A stretch of 64,000 bases of DNA from contig JANFNE010000036.1 in the NCBI GenBank assembly GCA_024867545.1, positions 310,001-374,000 of the forward strand, written 5' to 3'. Each line of letters starts with the position of its first letter. The first letter of the stretch is position 1. The notes under the pieces are model-generated. The model was not told the DNA's origin. It was given only the letters and a program-made list of their open reading frames with translations, and searched no databases. The position numbers were made by a program, and so were the translations under genes. The stretch comes from Phytopythium helicoides. Lineage: Eukaryota; Oomycota; Peronosporomycetes; Pythiales; Pythiaceae. Below are positions 10,779 through 23,776 of this stretch, piece by piece.

Positions 10779-11999
10779 ATGCAGCAGGCGCTCGACGAGC
10801 GCAAGTTCACGGGTCCGGAGCAGGCCCACGCGACGCTAGAGACGGCGCAGCACCCGGCGGCCGACTCTTCCGCCAAGAAACGCAAGCGCGGGGCGGCTGG
10901 CGGCGGCAGCGCGGTCGCGGGCATGGGCAAGGAGCTGACGGCCGAACAGAAGGCGGTGGCCAAGATGAACGTGACGCGAGAGACGACGGACGGCGTGGTC
11001 AAGTGTGTGTACTGCGACAAGGAGATCTCCAGCAAGAACGTCGACCGCTGGGCATCGCACCTGCGCGGCTGCGTCAAGACGCCCGAGGACGTCAAGGCGC
11101 AGATCCAGCCCTACCGCAACGTCACCACGCCCACGACTGCCATGAACGTCGGCACGCCCGCGGCGGCGCCGCGCGTCGGCGTCCACGTGCCCGTGATGAC
11201 CGCCGTACCCACGCACATGCCGGCGCCGTCGACCGCCAGCCAGGTGGCCTCGCTCGCCAGCGCCGTCGCCGGCAGCGCGTACAACGAGACGTTCAAGGTG
11301 CACGTGTCCAAGGACTACATGAAGTTCAACGCCGCGCACTTTATCGCGTACAAGGGCTTCCGCGAGAAGCTCCACGGCCACAACTACCAGCTGGCCGTCA
11401 CCATCACCGGGTGTGGTCGGCGCCGACGGATACGTCGTCGACTTTGGCGAGATCAAGAAGATCTCGCGCGTCATCTGCAAGGACCTCAACGAGTCCTTCC
11501 TCGTGCCCATGAACAGCGACGCGCTCAAGGTGTGCTGCATTAGCCGGAAAGGCCTTTCGAGCGGAAAAAGTAACCACTCACGCGCTTTCCTGTCCGGCAG
11601 ATCTCCTTTGACAACACGAACGTCCACATTCTGACCGAGGACATGGCCAAGTTCAGGTGCGATTCCTATAGCCGGGTTGCGTCAGCTTGTGTTCCTGGAG
11701 TCACTCTAACCTTCTATGTCACCGTGAAGCTTCCCCAAGGCGGACTGCTCTCTGCTTCCCATTGTCCACTCGTCTGCCGAGGAGCTCGCCATCTACATTG
11801 TACGTCGGGGCTGGGTCGATCCCAATGGTGCAATGTCTTTTTTGCTGAGACTTGACATTTGCCGCCTCCACAGAGCAACCAGCTGATCGAGGCGTTCACG
11901 ATGGTCGCCCTTTTGGAGCGCGGGGCCCGCAAGATCGAGGTCAGCATCTCGGAGGCCCACCAGCAGTTCGCCTCGTACGAGCGGACGCTGTTCGCTTGA
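10779..11999 (+). CDS. BED-type zinc finger fused to 6-pyruvoyl-tetrahydropterin-synthase-family enzyme (PTPS-III-like)
   Basis: Exons 10779-11529, 11601-11656, 11730-11799, 11874-11999, about 333 aa. After a basic stretch (KKRKR) comes a zinc-finger-like block (CVYCDKEI...RWASHLRGC, around residues 80-110) with the C-x2-C...H-x4-C spacing of BED-type fingers. A Pro/Ala/Thr linker leads to a PTPS/QueD fold: the zinc His in AAHFIAYKGF, the HGHNY pair, DGYVVDFGEIKK, and the C-terminal SEAHQQFA. Canonical PTPS has a catalytic Cys before HGHNY. Here that stretch reads FREKLHGHNY, with no Cys and a Glu three residues before, like the PTPS-III group that replaces dihydroneopterin aldolase in folate synthesis. 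One extra G in GGG (11409-11411) breaks the frame before VVGADG. Confidence 0.8.
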
Positions 12000-12457
12000 C
12001 TCGCCCCACAGGCGGTTTGTTGAGGAGCTCGCTCACCCGCAGTGCATTCGACATGGAACCCACGCTGCCTCCATCCACAGCCACCGCAGCACGCCGTAGC
12101 TCGCCGTAGACGCCCTCCGCTGGCTGCGCCGTGAAGCAGCACCCTGCCAAGTTGAACACGCCACCGCCTACCATTCGATAGCGCACAGTTCCGTCTAGAA
12201 AGATTCCATCCGACCAGTGACAGGTGCAGGCGCGCTCCGATTGGCTGGCACCTCCACCAACGGTACGTGCGTGGCCCGTCGCGTACCGAAAACTACCTTT
12301 CTGACTGTTAAATCCCTTTCCAATCCGATGGGTGCCACTTAAAAAACCGTAGTTTACGGCGCTTCTCCCCCTCCCACCAGGCGCTGCTTCAGTCCACGCA
12401 ATTTCCCATTTCCCTTCCGGCCGTCCAAGGAGCAAGCAACCGCCGATCCGACTCGCC
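12000..12457. promoter_or_regulatory. Intergenic/promoter region of the DDX5-like gene
   Basis: No coding signal. CCATTTC at 12406-12412, inside CAATTTCCCATTTCCC and about 46 nt before the ATG, fits the oomycete initiator consensus YCAYTYY and its usual distance. Confidence 0.4.
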
Positions 12458-14879
<2,422 letters not shown>

Positions 14880-15044
14880 TTGGCGCGCGAGTCGCGCCTC
14901 ATTTGTTTAGGCAGCAACAGCAGCAGCGAAGAAGATGATGGAATGAATGCAGCCATGGCTCATGGTCGTTTTAGTTGGTACATCATTGTTTGTTGCATGG
15001 TGACATTATGATTTGAGATGAGTGTTGCATGGGAATTCTAATCA

Positions 15045-18000
15045 CTACACCGATTCTGCGGTCCCCCCAGCGCGCTCTCGCGGTGGATCTCGTCGAGCAT
15101 TGAGGACGCTCGGAGCCTCAGGCACAAGCCGGTCAAAGTGCTCGTAGTCGACGATGACGCGGTCGCGCTCAATAATCGCAAAGTCATCAAAGCGCATATC
15201 GCACGCAAAATCGTCCCAAAAGTACATCTTGCGCGCGTACACGTTCTCGCTGAAGGTCGTGTCGAGAGCCGTTAGCAGCGCAATGACGGCCACACGCGAC
15301 TCGAGCAAATCGTCCAAGGTGCGGAACCTGTAGAAGGGCGAAGTCTCGTCGATGATGTGGATGAGCGTGGCAGGCAGCTTGATGGACGGCCACTCGGCAG
15401 TCACCAACGGCACGTCGTACATTTGGCGCAATCCCGTCTTGCGGTTTGTGAGGATAACACCAATGCGGAAAAAGTTCTCGTGCACTTCGCCAGAATGTCG
15501 GGTGTTAGCGGCTCGAAACACGAGGCACCGATGACCGTAGATGCGGGTCAGCACGATCTTGGATGAAAAGTGGATATGAGCGCGCGGCCGCGCAAACTTG
15601 GACCATGCAATGCCCGTAATGATGGTCACGGCGATGATGCCGACCATGGACTCGATGAACACCACAATATTCATGTAGACAGACGAGGGCACTGGAGCAA
15701 TCGACCCATACCCGATCGTCGCTAGCGTGTGCACACTCATGTAGAAGGCGAGCTCGTAGTTGCTCACCGTCACGTCAGTGTACGAACTAATCCCACCCAT
15801 CTGAAACCAGTAAAACAATCCGAAAAGCAGATTGAGCACGAAGAAGGCGAGCACAAACACCAAAACGATTCGCGGCCACCGCTGGTACAGAGCTGAATGG
15901 TACAGGCGCATAAACCCGTACGACTTCGGGATATGGATGGGGGAGATCTTGAGAAACCGAGGTGTGTCTTCCACTTCAATCGACATAACCGATGTTCGAG
16001 GCTGCACGTCTTGACGATCTTTATTTTTGAAGCCGCCACCGTCGTCATCGGCATCGTTTTCGTCTTCATCCTCGTCCTCGTCATCGCTCCTATTCGACCC
16101 TGAATCGCTAGATGCGCCATCGTCGAATTCCTCTGGCGTTGCTTCGCCGCCCGAAATCGTGCTGCCTCCGTCAGCACTATCATCGTATACATCATCCACT
16201 TCATCGTCCGAAACCACATTACCAGCGAGCTGGCTCTGCAGCTGTTGCTTCTGTCGCACAGGAATCACTCGATCAGGTTGGCTTGTTGTTCCAACTCGCA
16301 TGCTTAACGGACGTGCCAGAAAGTTTTTAGCACTAGCACCAAGCTCTTGGTCAAGTTCTGAGAGCCCCTCAGCTTTGCCTTGTTGCACCAGCTGCTGCTG
16401 CGAGTCTTTGCGCCGGATTCGTTGAGTGCCGTAGGAAGGACGTAGTAGGGGCTCGAATAGTGGCTCCATACCGAGACTTGACTTCACCGGAACCGGGAGA
16501 CTTTTTCGCCTTGTTTGTTGGGACCGTTCGTTGCGGAGATAGCGGAATCGGTGCAGCCACTGCTCCAGACGGTGCGCTCAGTATACCCGAGAATGTTCGA
16601 ATGAGGTTCTCTGAGAACTCCTGTGGAACTTCGACTAGATGATGTGGTGACTCGAGAACTGGAGACAATGGCGTTCTCAAACTGCTATCTGCAGAATCCT
16701 CAGCGGCGACTAAGCGATCAGCGTCATTGACATCACTATGTCCAATGCCCTCAGTTTGTGGAGGGTGCGGACGCCAATGATGGTGCTTGCGACTGAGATG
16801 CGATGAAGAGCTAGAGTGGTCGTGGTGATGGCGGTGCGGGTGTGCATGTCGCTTCAAGTAAAGTCCTTGATCAATGGGAGCTGGATCTATTGTGCTGAGC
16901 TTCGCAAAATCCATAATCACTTCCGCATCGAGCTCGTTGAAATCAAGAAGCTCCGCAAACCGATACCCCCACTTGAGATTTGCTGAGGTGTAAACATAAC
17001 GCTCAGTCACAGTATCTTGCAACGTCGAATCGACGCCTGACATGGCGACCTCAATGATCATATCTGAGCGCGCAAGGTCACGCTCCGACATGCCGTATAG
17101 TGGGGATTCCTCGTCAATTACATGAACAACTGCGACGCCCATTCGGAATGTGATGAAGTTGTTTTGCAGAAGCTTGAGATTGTACGACGAAAGAACTTTG
17201 TTCGGTGCAAACTGATTTTCCTCAGTGGCTGCGGATCCTGCTTCGGATGACTGCACTTGAGCTTCCAGGTCGTCCAGATTTGTGTAGTGATTTTCTGAGC
17301 TTGCAAACGCGGTTGCAGCGGCAGCGTGAAGACGTGAACGATGTTTTTGCTGAGTACTGCCCCCTCGCCAGTGAGGGTTTCCGCCAGCTGCGTTGCTTTC
17401 ATGGGTGATTGCGCTAATGCTATTGCTCCTTTCGTGGTCTCGCACCTGATCCGCTTTCTCTTCCACGCGTAACAGGTTCACCTTGAAGCTTGCCTCCATA
17501 ATCACATCGTGGGTTACATCGCGCGACTGCGTTGCATTCGCGACGCGCACCACCAGCGCGAGGTATCTCTGCCCGTACGGCTGAACGACACATACCTTGC
17601 TGAACGCGACCTTGGCACGTGGCTTGGCGAACTTGGCAAACACGAGACCAGTGATTGCCGACGTGATCATCATGGACGCGAACGACTCGATCGTGATAAC
17701 AAAATTGGCGCATGTCTTCTTGGGGTATACAATCCCAAACCCGATGGTTGTGAACGTCTGGTAGCTAAGATCGAACGAGTCCAGGAAGCTCCCTGGCTCA
17801 CCGCAGCCAATCCATGTGATGAGCGCAAACCCGAAGATGTTGACCACGAATACCGCGAATAATACCATCATGAGCATCGGCCAGCGCATGTTGAGCAGGA
17901 CATACAGGAAATCTTTATAAGGCCGGCGCGGGTTGCTGAGCGTGTCGACTCTCGGAAACAGCGAGTTGGAAGGAAGCCGAATAAACTGTTTCCAAAACGG

Positions 18001-18216
18001 CATCTCCTCCAAACGTGAGCCAGCGTGGAATATCGAGGTCGCCGCCGCATCTTCGTCGATGTCATCGTTTTTGGACGACTCCTCGCTGCTGGGGCGGCCG
18101 TACTTGACGCGCACGCCGTGCCACATATGAACCCAGTCGCGCAGCGCCGCCGGCACCTTTTGCTCCTGCATCGTTGACGCCGCGCGCAGTTTGATGCGCT
18201 TCTTGCTGGCCGGCAT
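15045..18216 (-). CDS. Tandem inward-rectifier K+ (Kir) channel, two pore units in one locus
   Basis: Read on the minus strand from ATG 18216. Unit 1 (to about residue 560): TM1 (MMVLFAVFVVNIFGFALITW), filter TIGFG, TM2, then FAKFAKPRAKVAFSK and a Kir-like cytosolic sandwich with a ~90-residue insert, ending in a His-rich tail (HRHHHDH). Unit 2: an acidic linker (DEDEDENDADDD), TM1 (IVLVFVLAFFVLNLLFGLFYW), filter TIGYG, TM2, FARPRAHIHFSSK and a second cytosolic domain. Kir channels conduct K+ inward across membranes as tetramers. The unit 1 frame stops at 16369, while the unit 2 frame is already open from about 16577 with plausible sequence (RLEQWLHRFRYLRNER). Removing one base from the A5 run (T5 at 16502-16506 on +) gives one continuous frame of 1057 codons. 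The alternative is two same-strand overlapping genes, the second starting at 16469. Confidence 0.75.
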
Positions 18217-18998
18217 GGTCTATCCGTTCGTGCGGAGGCTAGTTTGGCCCGACTCTCAATGGGATTGCTTCTCACAAATTGCCCTCCCTCAAGCTATAAT
18301 CGCATCCGCGAGGAGAGCAGATGGAGATGGGTGCCAGCCGTGTAGAGGATACCGGTATTGAGCGCTTGCGCACAAAATCTCACTCGCTTCCGCTCAGCCA
18401 CCACCGCAGCCACCAAAAGCAGCCACCACCGCAAGCAGCAGCGATCCAGCAGCGAGCGCGACGGCGCAGTTGTCGCACTGGCAAAACCGAGCGCCACGCA
18501 CGTCGGCCGCGCCGACAAAGACACGGGAGCCTGCGGTACAGTCAAGTCAAAAGCTGCTCGCTCGCGTCTTTGCACCGCTCCGCCGACGACAGCACGGTAC
18601 GCCTGTGCATCCCCGCGTGACGGGCGGGGAGCGAGGAAGAAGGAGGCCAACCGGTCAGCGCTGGCGCTCGCCAGGGGCGTTCAGCGGGCGGGAAGCAAGC
18701 GCAGCGCGCACCTGTCGGACGCCCAAAGCGCTGCGGAGGCTGCGGAGGCTGCGGAGACTGCGGAGACTGCGAGCGAGCGGCAGGAAGGCGGCAGGAAGGC
18801 GCGGCTGGAAGGCGGCGGTTGCCTTTCTACTTGTTTTTGCGACTTGCAGGTTGACGTTGTGGGATGGGCATACGAAGCGCGAGTGAGGTCGAAACAGCGG
18901 GATTTGGCCAATCAGGGAGCGAGAACGTGCATTTAACAGCCAATCGCGGCAGAAGATCCAACCGAAGCGTGAGCTGTCCGGCATGATGACGCCTGAGC
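18217..18998. other. Intergenic region upstream of the Kir locus, with repeats
   Basis: About 780 bp between the Kir start (minus) and the TPR gene stop (minus). It contains the GC-rich tandem repeats listed separately. No credible coding region is seen on either strand. Confidence 0.5.
18731..18812. repeat. Short GC-rich tandem repeats
   Basis: About five 9-bp units of CTGCGGAG(G/A) from 18731 to 18775, followed by two to three degenerate GGCAGGAAGGC units to about 18812. A small minisatellite in the presumed promoter of the Kir locus. Confidence 0.8.
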
Positions 18999-19979
18999 TC
19001 ACTTGAGCAGCAGCGCGTTGAGCTCGGCCAGCCCGTTCGTCCACGGCCGGCAGCTCTCGAACATGAGCTCGGCGTCTTCGCTGTCTGCGAGCGGCGACAG
19101 CTTGAGCTCCATTGCCTGCGCGTCGCTCTGGTGGCTCCCGCCTGGAAGCGCCGCTCGACTCGGCGCGGGCTTGCCGCGGAACATGGCGGCCGAGATGTGG
19201 CGGCTGCGCAGCTTGTAGGCCAGCATCTTGGCCTTGAGCAGCGCCTTCTCCTGCTTGATGGCGCCGCTGGCGCTACCGTCAGCGAGCTCCAGCGCCCGGT
19301 CGAGGTCCTTCTCGGCAAGCTCGAACTCGTCCCGCATGCGGTGTGCCTGCGCGCGCCGGAAGAGCGCCTTGACGTTGTGCGGGTCAATCTGGAGCGCCTG
19401 GTCGGCGTTGTGGACCGCGTCGTCGAGCTGCTGCGTCTTGAGCTTGCAGGCTGCCATGTTGAGCAGCACTTTGAGCCGCAGTGTGTCCATGGCCTCTGTC
19501 TCGGCGTCCGAGTCGGGGAACATGTACTCAAAGTAGACGAGCGCGCGGTGATAGTGGTAGGCGGCGCGCTGGTGCTGGCCCTGCGCGAAGAAGGCGTTGC
19601 CGATGCGCCGGAACTCGTCGCACGCCGCCTGCTTCTGCGCCGTGGTCATGTCCATGAGCCGCTGCTCGGCCGAGTGGTCGTGGTCGCAGCCGCCCATGGC
19701 CGCCTGCCTGCTCTTGCGCTCGCTGCGCTCACGCGCCTCGTGCTCTCGCCGCGCCAGCTCCTCGGGGTCCTCCCACGCGTCCCACTTCTCGTACGCGCGC
19801 GTCCAGTCGTGCGGCGCGGCGTTCGCGGTGCCCGCCGCCTCCTCCAGCCGCTCCGCCTGCCGCCTGCGCGCCTGCTCGGCCTCCTGCAGCTCGCGCACCG
19901 CCTCGTCGGCCGAGCGCTGCCGCTCCTCGCCCATCTGGCTCAGCATGCGCGCGAGCTCGGGCGTGAGGCCGCACGCCAT
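18999..19979 (-). CDS. TPR-repeat protein, co-chaperone-like
   Basis: Intronless, 326 aa, start at 19979 (MACGLTPELARML). The N-terminal third is a highly charged helical or coiled-coil stretch (AEQARRRQAERLEEA) with a W..AYEKWDAWEDPEEL block. Next come at least three TPR motifs: GNAFFAQGQHQRAAYHYHRAL, LNMAACKLKTQQLDDAVHNA and ALFRRAQAHRMRDEFELAEK. A three-TPR block with conserved Lys/Asn/Arg positions, as in GNAFF, LNMAACKLK and KALFRRAQA, is typical of carboxylate-clamp TPRs that bind Hsp70 or Hsp90 C-termini. The YEKWDAWED-type motif recalls SPAG1/RPAP3-like co-chaperones. There is no PPIase, DnaJ or other catalytic domain. Its role in chaperone-assisted assembly is inferred. Confidence 0.75.
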   Translation of the reverse strand: MACGLTPELARMLSQMGEERQRSADEAVRELQEAEQARRRQAERLEEAAGTANAAPHDWTRAYEKWDAWEDPEELARREHEARERSERKSRQAAMGGCDHDHSAEQRLMDMTTAQKQAACDEFRRIGNAFFAQGQHQRAAYHYHRALVYFEYMFPDSDAETEAMDTLRLKVLLNMAACKLKTQQLDDAVHNADQALQIDPHNVKALFRRAQAHRMRDEFELAEKDLDRALELADGSASGAIKQEKALLKAKMLAYKLRSRHISAAMFRGKPAPSRAALPGGSHQSDAQAMELKLSPLADSEDAELMFESCRPWTNGLAELNALLLK

Positions 19980-20582
19980 GGTCTTCCCGCCGCTTCAACG
20001 CCTCCCGGACTATTAGGTTCGCAGCGCACTTTTTGGCTCGAAAATCATGGCCTTTCGCGGAAGCGTCGGCGCCGGCGCTTGTTTGCCATGGATGCGCTGG
20101 GCGATGGCGTCACTACCAGCCGCCGATCTTGGAAGCACTGGGGCCGCCAGAAGGTGGCCGCGTGGGGGTCGGCGGTAGACGGCGGCTTTGTATGCGGCGC
20201 GGGGGTCAAAGGCCGCCGAAAGGCCGCCACGCGGTGGATGCCACGCGATCCGCGGCCCGAAAAGGGAAACTGCGCGCGCATCCAGCCTCGGCTGGCCGCG
20301 TGGTCAAGTCAGCAAACACGCAGGCGATTGTCGATGCGCGCGCGGCAGCGCGACACATCGAAAATCCATCCGCCGGCCGCGCTTCAAGCCTGGCGCTGAT
20401 TTGTGGCGTTTTGTACTTAGCGAAATCCTTCCATACAACGCGCCGCCACTTCATGGCGCCGCCGCAGTATCTTTAGGAGGTTCCCCCTCTCGCCAGCGTT
20501 TCGCGGCCTGTTGCGGAACAGCGCGCGCACATTCGAACCCGGAGGGTCTAGCGGCAGCAACGCGCGGCAGTGGGTGGCGGCC
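19980..20582. promoter_or_regulatory. Divergent intergenic region (TPR gene / AGC kinase gene)
   Basis: About 600 bp, GC-rich. Frames are open here by composition, including a long plus-strand frame joining the kinase ORF, but they code low-complexity Arg/Ala/Gly text. Nothing specific is recognised. Confidence 0.4.
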
Positions 20583-23500
20583 ATGGACGACAACAACAGC
20601 TCGAGCGCCAGCGACTCGGCCGCCTCGCCCGCCGCGGCTAGCGGCAGCAGCCTCGCCCACATCGAGGCCATCAAGCACATGCGCGAGGAGCTGCGCCTCG
20701 AGATCGTGCCGCAGCGCCTGCTGCGCCAGTACAGCGTCAACATCCCGCCGCGCTGCGCCAGCGAGATCGGCGGCGCCTCGGCGCTGCACTCGTCGCCGCG
20801 TGTTGTTGAAGACATGCTCGAGCGCTGGGAGCGCAACCGAGAAAAGTGGCGACGCGCCGGCTCCAGCGACTCGCTCGCTGACCCGGAGCGACAGGCAGAC
20901 AGCCCGCTCGCCTCTCGCGTCGACTTGTCCGCCCCGCCAAAGTCCACGCCGACGCCGGCAGGCGGATGCGGCAGGCAGCCCGATGGTAGCCGCACCGGTG
21001 CGGCGCAGATCCAGCCTCTTCCGTGCCAACGAGGTGTTCGAAGTCACCTTCGGCGAAGGCTTCCTCGGGCTCGAGTTCGTGCTGGACGAGGCCAAGTGCG
21101 AGGTTGTCGTGCTGCATGTCCAGAACGGCGTGTGGAACGACGCGATCCTGGCCATGCCACCTGGAGCGACGCTGACGAGAGGTCTGACCGTGGAAGCCGT
21201 GAATGGAACCAGCCTCAGCGCCTGCTCGCCGCAAAAGATTCTCGAGCTCCTTCAGTACTCCGCCCGACCCATGACGGTGCGTTTCCGGCGCAATACCAAG
21301 GCTGTCGTGTGCAAGCTTTGCGAGTGCAAGGTCGACGCGTTCCGATTGAATGAGCACACGGACTACTGTGTTATGTCGAAGCGGTTTGAGATCGAGGCCG
21401 ACGTGATCAATAACTCGCTCATGAAGCTTGTTACATCTATCAATGCGAACCTCTCCTCCGAGCCCGTACGCCCCTACTTCCACGAGCAAGACGTGCACTT
21501 TTACCACACGATGCGAGTCGTAGCAATCCAGGCTGCGTCTTGCGATGTATCGAGTATTGACTCTTTTGCGCTTTGCTGCCGTTTAATCAAGATCATTGAC
21601 CGGATACGCGAGCACGAGCACGAGACTTCGAGCTTCGTCGTCGACAGGGGTCTCAAGTATTGCGGCCGTATTCGCAACTTGATCCACGCCAAAATGAGTA
21701 AGATGAGACTGACACACAAAGTGATGTTTCAGCAAGAGCCCTACGAAGTGGTGCGCGGCCCGCTGCAGCGAACCAAGTCACTCGAAGATATCGATGTCAC
21801 CTCAAGAGCAGGTCCGGCGACCACTTCGGCCACCGTGCGAGTCGACCGACTGCCTACCGAGTCTCGATTCGCGATTTTCAGATTGTCAAGCCGATCTCGA
21901 AAGGGGCATTTGGAAAGGTGTACTTGGCTCGAAAGAAGACCACAGGGGATCAGTACGCGATTAAAGTTTTGGCAAAAGAGCATTTGAAGCGCAAAAAACA
22001 GGTAAGATTTTGTGTGTGGCAGTTAGTTGAGCTAGGAAATAACGCATACTGTGCATCCAGATTCAACAGATTGAGACAGAGCGGAATATCCTCGCTCAAG
22101 TTCAGAGTCCGTTCGTCGTCAAGCTCTTTTGGACATTTCAATCTAGGTACACGCTCGATCCTTGATGATCTGTCGGCAAAAAATCTTACCTGATGTACCT
22201 GCATGTCATGTTGCGAGCAGACGAAACCTTTTCCTTGTAATGGAATATCTCCCGGGAGGCGACTTCATGTCATTGCTCGAGTGCATTGTGCAACTTGAGG
22301 AGCAGGTGTGACTTATTGAAGCTGGGTTGGGTTCGTATCCACTCGCCAACGGGTTCGTCGGTTTTGGAAACAGGTCGCGTGCGTCTACATCGCGGAGATC
22401 GCGATTGCACTGAATCACCTCCACTCCAAAGGTTGCGTTCATAGGTACAGTTCATTCTTGAACCCATTTATCTATTGTGAACGACATTTTGATGTCTTCA
22501 TTGCGCTCGCCAAGCAGAGATTTGAAGCCAGACAACATCTTAATCTCTTCCACAGGGCATATTAAGGTAGGTTGCGCCAGCTACACTCACCAACATAAGC
22601 GATCCAGAGGTCTAACAATCGGATTGATGCACAAACAGCTCACAGATTTTGGACTTTCGGAGGCGGCTATGACTGAGCTTGAGATTGTTGATAGTGATCT
22701 GAGTGATGAGCATTTATCTGAGGCACTGAGTCCGCTGGAGCGAGGTCGGACGGCCACAGACGGTGGCGATTTCAAGTCATTTACTGGACCAGCAAGCCCT
22801 CCAACTCGAGAAGAGCTTCGATCGAGTCGAATAGGTTCTCGCCAGTCGAAGCTGACAAACCACACGAATGGAAGGTGTGGAACTCCTGATTATTTGAGCC
22901 CGGAGATCATTCTTGGTCACCCGCACGGTCCGCCAGTCGACTACTGGGCGCTGGGTGTGATCCTGTACGAGATGCTCGTCGGTTTCCCGCCATTCAATGA
23001 TGACACAGTCGAAGCCATCTTTGCCAATATTTTGGAGCGTAACATCTTGTGGCCTGACGGGGAGAAGTGCATTTCGGCAGAAGCGATGGACCTGATTGAT
23101 CGCTTATTGGATCCCGATCCAGAGTCTCGACTCGGGTGGGAGGGTGTCGTGGCCCATCCATTCTTTACTGGTGTTGACTGGGATACGATATTGGAGGCCG
23201 TACCGCCGTTCGTACCAACGCTTGAAGGCCCCAACGACACCAGCTACTTCAACAACCGCAATTTGACCGACATCTTCATCGATGACGACGAGTTTGAGAT
23301 CGACTCGCGCTCGTTCGATAGCACAGCGAGCCGCGATCAAGTGGCCAGTACTGCGAGCGATACACAGCAAGGCGACGAGCAGGTGATTGCTGAGGATGGT
23401 GCGATAAGCAGCACTAAGGACCAGAAACCAGACAACCAAGCAACAGCCAAGGGAGCTTTGAGTGGACAAACGTCTCAAAGGACGCGCATCGAGGATCCTG

Positions 23501-23652
23501 CAGAAGACGCGCATTATTTTCACGCATTCCGATCCTTCAGCTATACCAACATGAACGCTTTAGCTGCTGCATCACGTACTGAAGCTGAACTACTCGCGGA
23601 TGAAGACCTTATCGACACGGAGCTATCTGCCAGTTGCTCCATCCTCATCTAA
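20583..23652 (+). CDS. AGC-family protein kinase with PDZ-like domain and zinc finger (Rim15/IRE/MAST-like)
   Basis: Exons 20583-22001, 22061-22146, 22221-22305, 22374-22444, 22518-22566, 22639-23652; about 907 aa. Order: Ser-rich N-terminus; PDZ-like fold ([20 protein letters not shown], then PMTVRFRR); a C2HC finger ([20 protein letters not shown]) as in Rim15/IRE kinases; a helical segment; and the kinase. Kinase motifs: [58 protein letters not shown] and an AGC-like tail ([19 protein letters not shown]). An insert of about 70 residues lies between DFG and GTPDY, as in Rim15/greatwall-type kinases. Such kinases act in nutrient, cell-cycle or cytoskeletal signalling, often through PP2A inhibitors. 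Two frame breaks: an extra C at about 20957, and one missing base near 21862 just before the kinase domain. Confidence 0.85.
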
Positions 23653-23776
23653 ACACGTCCGACATTGGAGCCTCGCCAAGTGGAAGTGGGGCCAGCCAAG
23701 CATACCATCGTCATGATAGTCAGCACTGGCAGCAGTACAATACGTCGCAAGAAATTACAGTAAACTCGTATCCAAT

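Noticed and set aside
19131..20399. 422-codon plus-strand frame over the TPR gene
   Set aside because: Antisense to a clear TPR protein; codes Arg/Leu/Val-rich low-complexity text.
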